Part shown: one piece after another, positions 15,071-23,354 of the stretch
Layout of the letters: every line of letters starts with the position of its first letter
Position numbering within the stretch: the first letter of the stretch is position 1
Origin: an uncultured Eubacteriales bacterium
Lineage (GTDB): Bacteria > Bacillota > Clostridia > Oscillospirales > Oscillospiraceae
Reading direction: 5' to 3'
Assembly: GCA_902496595.1 (NCBI GenBank)
Contig: CABVBV010000005.1
Coordinates: 1-44,448, forward strand
DNA length: 44,448 nt
Notes under the pieces: model-generated
Databases searched by the model: none
Told to the model about the DNA's origin: nothing
Seen by the model: only the letters and a program-made list of their open reading frames with translations
Program-made: the position numbers and the translations under genes

Positions 15071-17503
15071 ATGAGCGCAAAATTTGAGTTTGAAGCGAGG
15101 CGGAGTATGCCGATACTCGCGCTGAGGGGGCTCTCTGTGTTTCCGGGGATGCTGCTGAACTTCGACGTGGAGCGTCCCATGTCCGCCGCGGCGTTGAACC
15201 TCGCCATGAACGCGGATCAGATACTGTTTCTGACGGCACAGAAGGAGATATCCAAGGATGTGCCGTTTCTGGACGACATATACAGGATAGGCACGGTCTG
15301 CCGTGTGCGGCAGCTGCTGAGGCAGCCGGGCTCAAAGACGGTGCGCATAATGGTCGAGGGCCTGGCGAGAGGCAGACTTGAGACCCTGACCATGGACTCT
15401 CCAAGCCTCTTCGGAGAGATAGAGCCCATGCCGGACGCCGAGGAAAAGCCCACGGTGAAGACCGAGGCCCTGTGCAGAAGATGTACGGCGCTATTCGGCG
15501 AGTACGCACAGATATCGGGCAATATCGCGCCGGAATCGGTAATAAATATCATGGCGAATACGGACGCGGCATACGTGGCGGACTTCATTGCGCAGAATAT
15601 CTACCTGAAGCCCGAGGAAAAGCAGAAGCTGCTCGAAGAGCTGCGGCCTTCGAGGCGGCTGGCTTCGCTCTGCCGTATGCTCACAAGGGAGCTGACCCTG
15701 CTGAGCATAGAGCGCGACCTGAACGAGAGCACACAGGAGCAGATGAACCGCAACCAGAGGGAGTATTACCTCAGAGAGCAGATGAAGATCATCCAGTCCG
15801 AGCTCGGAGAGGACGACGCGCCGCAAGAGCTGGACGAATACCGGGAGAAGATAAAGGCCCTGCATCTGGAGGAGGAGACGGAGGAAAAGCTCCTGAAGGA
15901 AGTCACGCGGCTGTCCAGACAGAGCTTCGGCTCCGCTGAGGGCAGCGTAATCAGGGGCTACCTGGATACCTGCCTGGAGCTGCCATGGAACAAGAGAACC
16001 AGAGAGACGCTGGACATAGCAAAGGCTCAGAAGATGCTCGATGAGGATCACTTCGGGCTGGATAAGGTCAAGGAGCGTGTAATAGAGTTCCTGTCGGTGC
16101 GGAAACTCGCGCCGGACGTAAAGGGCGGAGTGCTCTGCCTGGTGGGGCCCCCGGGCACGGGCAAGACGAGCATAGCCATGAGCATAGCCCGGGCGACGAA
16201 CCGGAAGCTCTCAAGAGTCGCCCTCGGCGGCGTACACGATGAGGCGGAGATACGCGGCCACAGGAAGACCTATATCGGCGCCATGCCCGGCAGGCTCATC
16301 TCCGGGCTCATTCAGGCCGGGAGCATGAATCCGGTGATGGTGCTGGACGAGATAGATAAACTCGGCTCCGACTACCGGGGCGACCCCTCGGCGGCGCTTT
16401 TGGAGGCGCTGGACGCGGAGCAGAACTGCCGGTTCAGAGATAACTATATGGAAGTGCCCGTAGACCTCTCCGACGTGTTTTTCATAACGACCGCGAACAC
16501 GACGGATACCATACCCAGACCTCTGCTGGACAGGATGGACGTCATCGAGCTCACGAGCTATACGGACGAAGAGAAATTGCAGATCGCCAAGCGCCACCTG
16601 CTGCCTAAACAGAGGAAGAAGCACGGACTCACCGGCGTAACGCTGAAGGTGAGCGACGACGCTATAAGGGAGATCATCTCACACTATACCCGTGAGTCCG
16701 GCGTCCGAATACTTGAGCGCGAGCTCGCGGCGGTGTGCCGCAAGTGTGCGGCGGGTATAGCAAAAGGCGAGTACAAGTCGCTGACGGTGCGGGCCGGGAA
16801 GCTCGAACCTCTGCTCGGGCCCGCTAAATATAAGCCGGACGCCGTGTACCCGAGGGACGAGGTCGGCTTGGTGCGCGGCTTGGCCTGGACTTCGGTCGGG
16901 GGCGAGGTTCTGGACGTCGAAGTCGAAGTTGTCGAGGGCTCCGGCCAGCTGGAGCTGACGGGCAACCTTGGCAACGTCATGAAGGAGTCCTGCAAGGCGG
17001 CCATAACCTATATCAGAAGTCGGGCGGATAAGCTGGGCATAGACCCGCAGTTCCATAAGAACCGGGATATCCATATCCACTTCCCGGAGGGCGCGGTTCC
17101 GAAGGACGGCCCGTCCGCAGGCATCACGATAACAATAGGCGTCATATCGGCGCTGACCGGCATACCCGTGCGCCGCGACCTGGCCATGACCGGAGAAATA
17201 ACGCTCAGGGGCCGCATCCTGCCCATCGGCGGGCTGAAGGAAAAGACCATGGCCGCACTGAGGGCCGGGGTGTCGACAGTCATCATCCCGGCGGCCAACG
17301 AGCCCGATCTGGAGGAGATCGACCAGAGCGTGCGCGAGCGGCTGAAATTCGTCACGGCGGATCATGTGGACTCGATACTGGATGTGGCGCTGAACCGCAG
17401 AGCGGTGGAAGCGGAAGCGGACGAAGAGATGGCGGCGGCGTCGATGCAGCCGCCTCCTCCGCCGACAACTGCGGGCGAGAGCGCGGCAAGGATAGGACAG
17501 TGA
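15071..17503 (+). CDS. lon: Endopeptidase La (Lon protease)
   Basis: An 810-residue ATP-dependent protease of normal length. An N-terminal substrate-binding LON domain is followed by a helical region, the AAA+ module (Walker A GPPGTGKTS near residues 358-366, Walker B VLDEIDK) and the C-terminal serine-lysine protease domain (KDGPSAGIT with the catalytic serine near residue 681). The C-terminal tail after about residue 775 is low-complexity with a proline run. GGGAG precedes the start. lonB, which sits between clpX and lonA in Bacillus, is absent. Confidence 0.97.
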   Translation: MSAKFEFEARRSMPILALRGLSVFPGMLLNFDVERPMSAAALNLAMNADQILFLTAQKEISKDVPFLDDIYRIGTVCRVRQLLRQPGSKTVRIMVEGLARGRLETLTMDSPSLFGEIEPMPDAEEKPTVKTEALCRRCTALFGEYAQISGNIAPESVINIMANTDAAYVADFIAQNIYLKPEEKQKLLEELRPSRRLASLCRMLTRELTLLSIERDLNESTQEQMNRNQREYYLREQMKIIQSELGEDDAPQELDEYREKIKALHLEEETEEKLLKEVTRLSRQSFGSAEGSVIRGYLDTCLELPWNKRTRETLDIAKAQKMLDEDHFGLDKVKERVIEFLSVRKLAPDVKGGVLCLVGPPGTGKTSIAMSIARATNRKLSRVALGGVHDEAEIRGHRKTYIGAMPGRLISGLIQAGSMNPVMVLDEIDKLGSDYRGDPSAALLEALDAEQNCRFRDNYMEVPVDLSDVFFITTANTTDTIPRPLLDRMDVIELTSYTDEEKLQIAKRHLLPKQRKKHGLTGVTLKVSDDAIREIISHYTRESGVRILERELAAVCRKCAAGIAKGEYKSLTVRAGKLEPLLGPAKYKPDAVYPRDEVGLVRGLAWTSVGGEVLDVEVEVVEGSGQLELTGNLGNVMKESCKAAITYIRSRADKLGIDPQFHKNRDIHIHFPEGAVPKDGPSAGITITIGVISALTGIPVRRDLAMTGEITLRGRILPIGGLKEKTMAALRAGVSTVIIPAANEPDLEEIDQSVRERLKFVTADHVDSILDVALNRRAVEAEADEEMAAASMQPPPPPTTAGESAARIGQ

Positions 17504-17504
17504 C

Positions 17505-18095
17505 ATGGCGCAGCTGAATCTGAACAAGGCCGAGTTCGTAAAGTCCGCGGCGGGGCCAGAGGCGTTTATAAGGGACAGCCTGCCGAGGATTGTGTTTGCA
17601 GGCAAATCCAACGTCGGCAAGTCCTCCGTCATAAACCGGCTGCTGAACCGGAAGAACTTCGCAAGAGTAGGCGCTCAACCGGGAAAGACGGTTCACGTGA
17701 ACTACTTCAGGATAGACGGGCGCTGCTGGTTCGTCGACCTGCCGGGTTACGGCTACGCCGCCGTGGCGAAGACGGAGCTCGACCGCTGGGCGGAGCTGAT
17801 GGAGAGTTTTTTTGCCGAACCTGAGCAGATAAGCCTGGGCGTCATGATAGTGGACGCAAGGCATAAGCCGACGGCCGACGACCTGACGATGTGCGAGTGG
17901 TTCAAAACCTCTGGCCGCCCGTTCGTGGTTGCGGCGAACAAGTGCGACAAGCTCTCAAAGACGGCGGCGGCGGAGAACCTGGCGATGATACGCAGGGAGC
18001 TCGGGCTTGCGGAGGACACGCCGCTTTTGGCCTTTTCGGCGGAGAAGGGAGATGGCCGCGCCGAGCTGCTGTCAAGAATACTTGAACTTGTCTGA
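17505..18095 (+). CDS. engB: Ribosome biogenesis GTP-binding protein YsxC/EngB
   Basis: A 196-residue GTPase for 50S subunit assembly. Motifs are in normal order: G1 GKSNVGKSS, G3 DLPGYG and G4 NKCDK. It begins 1 nt after the lon stop, a pairing conserved in Firmicutes. A strong terminator directly follows, ending the tig-clpP-clpX-lon-engB unit. Confidence 0.96.
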   Translation: MAQLNLNKAEFVKSAAGPEAFIRDSLPRIVFAGKSNVGKSSVINRLLNRKNFARVGAQPGKTVHVNYFRIDGRCWFVDLPGYGYAAVAKTELDRWAELMESFFAEPEQISLGVMIVDARHKPTADDLTMCEWFKTSGRPFVVAANKCDKLSKTAAAENLAMIRRELGLAEDTPLLAFSAEKGDGRAELLSRILELV

Positions 18096-18101
18096 AACCG
18101 G

Positions 18102-18139
18102 GCGGGATGGGCAAAGCACTCATCCCGCTCTTGTTTTTT
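18102..18139 (+). terminator. Terminator after engB
   Basis: An 8-bp perfect stem (18102-18109 with 18121-18128) is followed by TCTTG and six T. Its T-tract overlaps the -35 box of the next promoter. Confidence 0.85.
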
Positions 18140-18159
18140 CACGACGGGGTTGTTATAAT
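18131..18159 (+). promoter_or_regulatory. Promoter of the M50 protease-scpAB operon
   Basis: TTGTTT (18131-18136), 17 bp, TATAAT (18154-18159) with a TGT extension. The -35 hexamer lies inside the T-tract of the engB terminator. Confidence 0.72.
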
Positions 18160-18178
18160 TGTCGAAGGTGAAGTTTTG

Positions 18179-18871
18179 ATGCATGATCTGCAATCTATAT
18201 GGCGCGGCCTGGATTGGAGCGTTCTAACGAATCTGCTGCTCAGTATAGTCCCGGCGCTGGTGTGCATAACCCTGCACGAGCTGGCGCACGGCTATGTGGC
18301 TTACAGGCTGGGCGACGATACTGCAAAACGCGCCGGAAGGCTGACGCTGAATCCAATCAAGCACATAGATATCATGGGCCTCGCCATGATGGTGATCTTC
18401 AAGTTCGGCTGGGCAAAGCCGGTGCCCGTGAATATGTGGAAATTCAAGAACCCGAAGAAAGGGATGGCAATCTGCGCGGCGGCGGGGCCTCTGGCGAATA
18501 TCCTGATAGCCGTCGTGTGCCTGTTCCTCTACGGGCTGCTGTTCAGATTTTTCGCCGGGGCGAGCAAGGCGGGAGACTACCTGCTGGAGATGTTGTATAT
18601 AACGGCCTACCTCAGCACGGCGCTGGCCATATTCAATATAATACCGATACCTCCTCTGGACGGCTCGAAGGTGCTGTACTCATTCATATCCGACCGGGCG
18701 TATGCAGCGCTCATGTACTATGAGCGCTACGGCATGATATTCCTCGTCGCTGCAGTTTTCCTGCTCAGCAGGACGGACTTGAACCCTCTGGGGAACGCGG
18801 CCTATTGGCTCATGGATAAGCTCTTTGCGGCGGCGAATTGGGGCTTTGACCTCGCGGGCCTGTTCGCCTGA
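18179..18871 (+). CDS. M50 family (site-2-type) membrane zinc metalloprotease
   Basis: A 230-residue integral membrane protease of the small S2P group found in many Clostridia beside scpAB. The zinc-binding HExxH motif (LHELAHGY) lies in the first membrane region and the third ligand region is PIPPLDGSK. Several hydrophobic segments are visible, including ones around AAAGPLANILIAVVC and ALAIFNIIPIPP. The ATG at 18179 is preferred because AAGGTG lies 8 nt upstream; the ATG at 18107 is inside the terminator stem. Its substrate is unknown. Confidence 0.9.
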   Translation: MHDLQSIWRGLDWSVLTNLLLSIVPALVCITLHELAHGYVAYRLGDDTAKRAGRLTLNPIKHIDIMGLAMMVIFKFGWAKPVPVNMWKFKNPKKGMAICAAAGPLANILIAVVCLFLYGLLFRFFAGASKAGDYLLEMLYITAYLSTALAIFNIIPIPPLDGSKVLYSFISDRAYAALMYYERYGMIFLVAAVFLLSRTDLNPLGNAAYWLMDKLFAAANWGFDLAGLFA

Positions 18872-18885
18872 GAGGGGAGAGATAT

Positions 18886-19671
18886 ATGGAGAATCCGACC
18901 TTCCACCTCGAAGGCGTAGTCAAGAACCGGGACGATGTTCAGGACTTTGAAGGCCCCCTGAGCCTCATTTTGATGCTGCTTCAGAAAAACAAGATAGAGA
19001 TAAGAGATATCAGCATCTCCGAGATACTCGACCAGTACCTCGGCTACCTTGCAGAGATGGAGCGCATGGATCTCGAGATCGCCAGTGAGTTCGTGCAAAT
19101 GGCGGCGTATCTGTTGTATATAAAGACAAGAACGCTGCTGGCGGTCGAAGAAGAGGTCACAGAGCTGGAGCAGCTCATGTCTTCGCTGGAGAAGCTGAAG
19201 GCCAAGGATATGCGCGAGGCGATAAAGCAGGTGCTGCCGGAGCTCTCGGCGCAGTCGGAGCGCGGTATGCTGCTCTGGACAAGGCCGCAGGAGCCGGTGT
19301 CCCCGGCGGCGAAGGCATATGATTACCGGCACGAGGGCGCCGATCTGCTAAGGGCGCTGTATTCCGTGTTCTCGAGAGCTGAAGCGAAGCTGCCCGGGCC
19401 TCCGGAGCTGAACGCCCTGGCCCCGAAACGTATAGTCTACGGAGTCAGAGATAAGAGCCGCGAGATACTCAGGATACTCGGCGAGTCTCCTACGAGCCTT
19501 CGGTCTCTGTACGAAATGGGCAGAAGCCGCTCCGAGGTCGTGGCGACGTTTTTGTCCGTGCTCGAGCTTTGTTCCATGGGCAGCGTGGTAATAACGGAGC
19601 AGGATGGGGAGCTGATGCTCAGCTTCACGGGCGGCGACACGGAGAGTATAATAGAGGCCATCGAGGAATGA
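18886..19671 (+). CDS. scpA: Segregation and condensation protein A
   Basis: A 261-residue kleisin that bridges SMC heads and binds ScpB for chromosome condensation and segregation. The N-terminal FEGPLSLILMLLQKNKIEI segment is a clear ScpA signature, and a C-terminal winged-helix region follows (LRILGESPTSLRSLYEMG). It is followed after 3 nt by scpB. Confidence 0.96.
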   Translation: MENPTFHLEGVVKNRDDVQDFEGPLSLILMLLQKNKIEIRDISISEILDQYLGYLAEMERMDLEIASEFVQMAAYLLYIKTRTLLAVEEEVTELEQLMSSLEKLKAKDMREAIKQVLPELSAQSERGMLLWTRPQEPVSPAAKAYDYRHEGADLLRALYSVFSRAEAKLPGPPELNALAPKRIVYGVRDKSREILRILGESPTSLRSLYEMGRSRSEVVATFLSVLELCSMGSVVITEQDGELMLSFTGGDTESIIEAIEE

Positions 19672-19674
19672 CAT

Positions 19675-20298
19675 ATGGATGAACTGGAATTGAAAGCCGC
19701 TGTGGAGGCTATAATCTTCGCGTCGGGAGAGCCGGTGCCGGCGGCTCGGATATCGCTGGTGCTGGGCGTGCCGGAGCAGGACGTCTTCGACTGCGCAGAG
19801 AAGCTCGCGGAGGAGTACGAGGGCGCGGGCCGCGGCATAAGGCTCGTGAGGCTTGATAAGTCGCTGCAGATGTGCTCCGCTCCGCAGTACGCAAAGCAGA
19901 TAGCAAGGGTGATCGAACACCGGGCTCCGCCCAAGCTCTCGCCTCCTGCGCTGGAGACTCTGGCGGTCGTGGCCTACTTCCAGCCGGTGACAAGGGCGTA
20001 CGTGGACGAGGTCAGGGGCGTGGACAGTTCGTATACCGTATCGTCGCTGGTCGAGAAAGGGCTCATAGAGCCCACGGGCAGGCTGGAGGCCCCGGGCAGA
20101 CCCACGCTGTATAAGACCACGGAGGCGTTCCTGCGGGTCATGGACGTTTCGGAGCTCTCGGAGCTGCCAAAACTGCCGGACATGGCCTCGACGGACGGGC
20201 TCGAGAAGCTCCAGGGCGCCATTGAGGCGCTCAAGGGGCGCGGAGAGCAGATGGTAATGGATCTTGAACAAAAGGAGACGGGGGGTGAGGCTCTTTGA
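19675..20298 (+). CDS. scpB: Segregation and condensation protein B
   Basis: A 207-residue tandem winged-helix protein that partners ScpA in the SMC complex. The signatures VEAIIFASGEPVP and ALETLAVVAYFQPVTRAYVDE are present. Its stop overlaps the TTG start of the next gene (TTGA). Confidence 0.96.
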   Translation: MDELELKAAVEAIIFASGEPVPAARISLVLGVPEQDVFDCAEKLAEEYEGAGRGIRLVRLDKSLQMCSAPQYAKQIARVIEHRAPPKLSPPALETLAVVAYFQPVTRAYVDEVRGVDSSYTVSSLVEKGLIEPTGRLEAPGRPTLYKTTEAFLRVMDVSELSELPKLPDMASTDGLEKLQGAIEALKGRGEQMVMDLEQKETGGEAL

Positions 20299-20981
20299 TC
20301 GTGCTCCTTGTGATAGTCGCGGTGCTCGTGCTGCTGCTCGTCATACCATTCGGCGTATCGGCGAGGTATGTGGGCGGAGAGCTGGGCGTCGCAGCGCGGG
20401 TGCTCTGCTTCAATATCAAGGTTCTGCCGCGCAAGGAGAAGCCAAAGAAAGAGAAGAAGGAAAAGAAACCGAAAAAAGAAAAGAAGCCAAAAAAGGAGAA
20501 GCCTGAGAAGGAGAAAAAGCCCAGGCCCAAGCCCTCTCCGGAAGAGCTTATCCAGCTGCTGAAGATAGGGCTCGACGCTCTGGCGAGGTTTAAACGGAAG
20601 CTGACGGTCAACAAGTTTATGCTGCACCTGGTCGTCGCGGCGGACGACCCGTTTGAGGCTACGATGGCCTATGGGCTCGTGAATACAGCCCTGGGTGTTC
20701 TTGAAGGCATGAGAGGCCGTGCCTTCCGGGTGAGGCAGTGCGACATACAGACCGCGCTGGACTTCGACTCCACGGAGCCGAGATTTGACGCGGAGCTGAC
20801 GCTGACAATAAGCCTGGGACGTATCCTGGCCGTGGTGTTCGCAGCGGGCTGGGGCTTCATGAAGTTCAAAATGAGAGCGGCGAAACAAAATGCCGCAGCA
20901 AAAGCAGAGGAAGAAAGGAAGGTAAGCAATGGAACAGGCACAGACCCCGATGGCGGAATTTCTGCAAACCAGTATGTCTAA
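20295..20981 (+). CDS. DUF2953 membrane-anchored protein with a Lys/Glu/Pro-rich linker
   Basis: A 228-residue protein of unknown function, in the usual place between scpB and ytfJ. A hydrophobic helix at about residues 2-18 is followed by a highly charged linker (about residues 46-80, almost only K, E and P; nt 20430-20535), then the DUF2953 domain. It starts at a TTG that overlaps the scpB stop and has GGGGGTGAGG upstream. Its last 17 or so residues are read from the 5' end of ytfJ in another frame (a 53-nt overlap), so the tail may be a drifted end and not a functional part. Confidence 0.8.
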   Translation: MIVLLVIVAVLVLLLVIPFGVSARYVGGELGVAARVLCFNIKVLPRKEKPKKEKKEKKPKKEKKPKKEKPEKEKKPRPKPSPEELIQLLKIGLDALARFKRKLTVNKFMLHLVVAADDPFEATMAYGLVNTALGVLEGMRGRAFRVRQCDIQTALDFDSTEPRFDAELTLTISLGRILAVVFAAGWGFMKFKMRAAKQNAAAKAEEERKVSNGTGTDPDGGISANQYV

Positions 20982-21306
20982 AATCAAGGAAATGGTGGAC
21001 GTCAACACCATAGTCGGCGATCCGGTCACAACGCCTGACGGAATCACGCTGGTGCCGGTCTCCAGAGTGACCTTCGGTTTCGGCGGAGGCGGCGGCGACC
21101 AGGTGAAGCAGCGCAGCGGCTTCACCGGCGGCAGCGCGGCCGCAGTGAAGATCGAGCCCATCGGTTTTCTTGTGATCAGAAACGGCGTGGTGAATATGCT
21201 GAATATCCAGCCTCCCGCGTCGAACACGTTCGAGAGGATCGTCGACCTCATCCCGCAGCTCATGGACAAGGCAGAGCAGATGAGGGACAAAAAGGCCGAG
21301 GCATAA
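20929..21306 (+). CDS. ytfJ: Sporulation protein YtfJ / GerW family
   Basis: A 125-residue protein of the GerW/YtfJ family, linked in Bacillus to spore germination. Signatures are DPVTTPDGITLVPVSRVTFGFG, a glycine-rich loop, and KIEPIGFLVI. AGGAAGGT precedes the start. Its presence suggests a spore-forming lineage, although these proteins persist in some non-spore-formers. spmA and spmB, often nearby in Bacillus, are not seen. Confidence 0.92.
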   Translation: MEQAQTPMAEFLQTSMSKIKEMVDVNTIVGDPVTTPDGITLVPVSRVTFGFGGGGGDQVKQRSGFTGGSAAAVKIEPIGFLVIRNGVVNMLNIQPPASNTFERIVDLIPQLMDKAEQMRDKKAEA

Positions 21307-21330
21307 TCCAAGGCCGCACAGTCAATAATA

Positions 21331-21360
21331 AGCACCGCCCAATACTTGCAGGGTGGTGCT
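21331..21360 (+). promoter_or_regulatory. Hairpin covering the dac ribosome-binding site
   Basis: A 10-bp stem (21331-21340 with 21351-21360, one G-T pair) around a 10-nt loop. The 3' arm contains GGGTGG, the only ribosome-binding candidate for the TTG start at 21365. No T-run follows, so it looks like a translational control or processing structure more than a terminator. Confidence 0.5.
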
Positions 21361-21364
21361 ATTA

Positions 21365-22507
21365 TTGAGAAAACTAACGGGTGTAGTCCTGAGCCTCGCG
21401 CTCATTTCCGTTTTGCGGTTCCCCGTCCACGCGGAGCTGTCCACGTCGGCAAAGTCGGCTATCCTAGTCCACGCGGACACGGGAACGGTGCTCTATGAGA
21501 AAAACGCCGACGAACATATGCTCATCGCAAGCACGACCAAGATAATGACCGCCATAGTCGCGCTTGAACATTGCGAGCTCGACGATGTGGTCGAGGTAGA
21601 CGCAAGGAGCGCAGGCATCGAGGGCTCGTCGATGTATATCAAGGCCGGAGAGAGGTATACGGTAGAGGAACTGCTCTACGGGCTGATGCTGGCGTCCGGC
21701 AATGACGCGGCAGCGGCGCTTGCGCTGCACGTTTCGGATAGCATAGAGGACTTCGCCGCGCTCATGAACGAGAAGGCCGCAGAGCTTGGAATGGCGGAGT
21801 CGAGCTTCAAAAACGCACACGGTCTCGACGAGGAGGGCCACTACTCAACGGCAAGGGATATGGCCAAGCTCGCGGCCTACTGCATGGAGAATGAGGACTT
21901 TGCCAGGATAGCGGGCACAGTCTCATATACTGTCGGAGAGCAGACATTCGTGAACCATAACCGGCTCCTGCGTGAGTACGAGGGCTGCATCGGGCTCAAG
22001 ACCGGATATACCATGGCGGCGGGACGCACACTGGTCAGCTGCGCGGAGCGAGACGGAGCCAGATACGTCTGCGTCACATTGAACGACCCGGATGACTGGG
22101 ACGACCACAGGGCGCTCTACGACTGGGCCTTTGCGAATTACAGCTTTGCCGAGGTCATACCTGCCGGCCTGAGCCGAGAGGTGCCCGTCATATCCGGAGC
22201 CGAGAGTTCAGCCGTCGCGCAGACCGAGGGCTCAGCAAGAGCGCTCATAAGGAACGGGGAGAGCTATACGACTAAACTTGAGCTGCCCGGTTTTGTGTTT
22301 GCGCCGATAGCTGAGGGAGAGAGCGCCGGCAGGGCCGTCGCCTGCATGGGCGGCAGGGAGATAGCATCAGTCAGAATGGTGTACAGAGAGGAAATAGCCG
22401 TCGAAGACGGGCTGCTGCTGTCGCCTGGAGAGCGCTTCCTGCGGTTCTGGCTTCTGAGCGGCTGCGGCTCCCCGTTTTATCTGGAAGAGGGACGTGTTGA
22501 GATTTGA
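21365..22507 (+). CDS. D-alanyl-D-alanine carboxypeptidase (PBP5/DacF type, S11)
   Basis: A 380-residue exported penicillin-binding protein that trims the terminal D-Ala from peptidoglycan stem peptides. A signal peptide (MRKLTGVVLSLALISV, likely cut after VHA at 23) precedes the SxxK motif S56-TT-K59, the SGN motif at 111-113 and KTG at 212-214; a C-terminal beta-rich domain follows. The TTG at 21365 gives the best signal peptide and spacing to GGGTGG; GTG codons at 21353 and 21356 lack a ribosome-binding site. Near scpAB and ytfJ this gene may have a role in the spore cortex, as dacB/dacF do in Bacillus, but that is inference. Confidence 0.9.
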   Translation: MRKLTGVVLSLALISVLRFPVHAELSTSAKSAILVHADTGTVLYEKNADEHMLIASTTKIMTAIVALEHCELDDVVEVDARSAGIEGSSMYIKAGERYTVEELLYGLMLASGNDAAAALALHVSDSIEDFAALMNEKAAELGMAESSFKNAHGLDEEGHYSTARDMAKLAAYCMENEDFARIAGTVSYTVGEQTFVNHNRLLREYEGCIGLKTGYTMAAGRTLVSCAERDGARYVCVTLNDPDDWDDHRALYDWAFANYSFAEVIPAGLSREVPVISGAESSAVAQTEGSARALIRNGESYTTKLELPGFVFAPIAEGESAGRAVACMGGREIASVRMVYREEIAVEDGLLLSPGERFLRFWLLSGCGSPFYLEEGRVEI

Positions 22508-23220
22508 AGGAACGCCTCCAAAAATTGATATCCTCGGCAGGCCTGGCCTCGCGCCGGGCGGCCGAGGAGCTCATAAAACAGGGCCGGGTAAAGGTGAACG
22601 GCGAGACCGCCGTGTTGGGTATGTCCGCCGACCCGGATACAGACGATATCAGGGTGAACGGCAGGAGACTCAGGATAGCCGATACCCGCGTCTACATAAT
22701 GCTCAATAAGCCCAGAGGCTACGTCACCACGATGTCGGACGAGAAGGGCCGGAAAACGGTCGCAGAACTCGTGAAGGGCGCCGGCAGAAGGCTGTATCCG
22801 GTGGGCAGGTTGGACTTGAACTCCGAGGGCCTTCTCATAATGACAGACGACGGAGATACCGCGAACGCGCTCATGCACCCCTCGGGCGAGGTCGAAAAGA
22901 CCTACCGCGTAACGGTGTCCGGCCTGGATGCAGAGACCGCAAAGCGGGAACTGGAAGCCCTGCGCAAGATCGGCGACGAGCCTATAAGCGCGGCCCGGGT
23001 CAGCTTCGCAGGCGCCGCGGGCGAGGATAAATACCTGCTCGATATAGGCATCCGCGAGGGCAGAAACAGACAGATCAGACGTATGTGCGCCGCCGTCGGC
23101 CTGGAGGTCAGAAGACTGGTTCGCATCTCCGAGGGCGAGCTCCGCCTGAACGGCCTCGCAACTGGAAAATGGAGGCATCTGAACCGCGATGAACTCAACT
23201 GGCTACTTAATCTGCACTGA
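22504..23220 (+). CDS. rluB: Ribosomal large subunit pseudouridine synthase, RsuA/RluB family
   Basis: A 238-residue enzyme that makes pseudouridine in 23S rRNA (or 16S for RsuA members). An N-terminal S4 RNA-binding domain (ERLQKLISSAGLASRRAAEELI) is followed by the catalytic domain with the aspartate motif VGRLDLNSEGLLI and the GRNRQIRRM segment. The TTG start overlaps the dac stop (TTGA). Family placement is sure; RluB versus RsuA specificity is judged from the context next to scpAB. Confidence 0.92.
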   Translation: MKERLQKLISSAGLASRRAAEELIKQGRVKVNGETAVLGMSADPDTDDIRVNGRRLRIADTRVYIMLNKPRGYVTTMSDEKGRKTVAELVKGAGRRLYPVGRLDLNSEGLLIMTDDGDTANALMHPSGEVEKTYRVTVSGLDAETAKRELEALRKIGDEPISAARVSFAGAAGEDKYLLDIGIREGRNRQIRRMCAAVGLEVRRLVRISEGELRLNGLATGKWRHLNRDELNWLLNLH

Positions 23221-23258
23221 AAATTTGCAAGTTTTTGAAGTTGTTCATGCAAATGTAC

Positions 23259-23287
23259 TTGTAATTTTTTAATCATGTGTGTAGAAT
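23259..23287 (+). promoter_or_regulatory. Promoter of the RpiR-cmk-ispH operon
   Basis: TTGTAA (23259-23264), 17 bp, TAGAAT (23282-23287). Two possible operator or hairpin elements flank it: an inverted repeat TTTGCA (23224-23229) / TGCAAA (23248-23253) and a short stem CGGGA (23309-23313) / TCCCG (23324-23328). Confidence 0.6.
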
Positions 23288-23354
23288 ACTCTTAAATTGC
23301 AGTTTAGCCGGGATATAAATTCGTCCCGACCACGCATAAATTGGAGGAGCACAC

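Noticed and set aside
19974..21335. Minus-strand open frame of 453 codons opposite scpB-DUF2953-ytfJ
   Set aside because: It spans three well-supported plus-strand genes, its Phe/Leu/Ser-rich stretch is the reverse of the Lys/Glu linker, and no ribosome-binding site or domain is seen.
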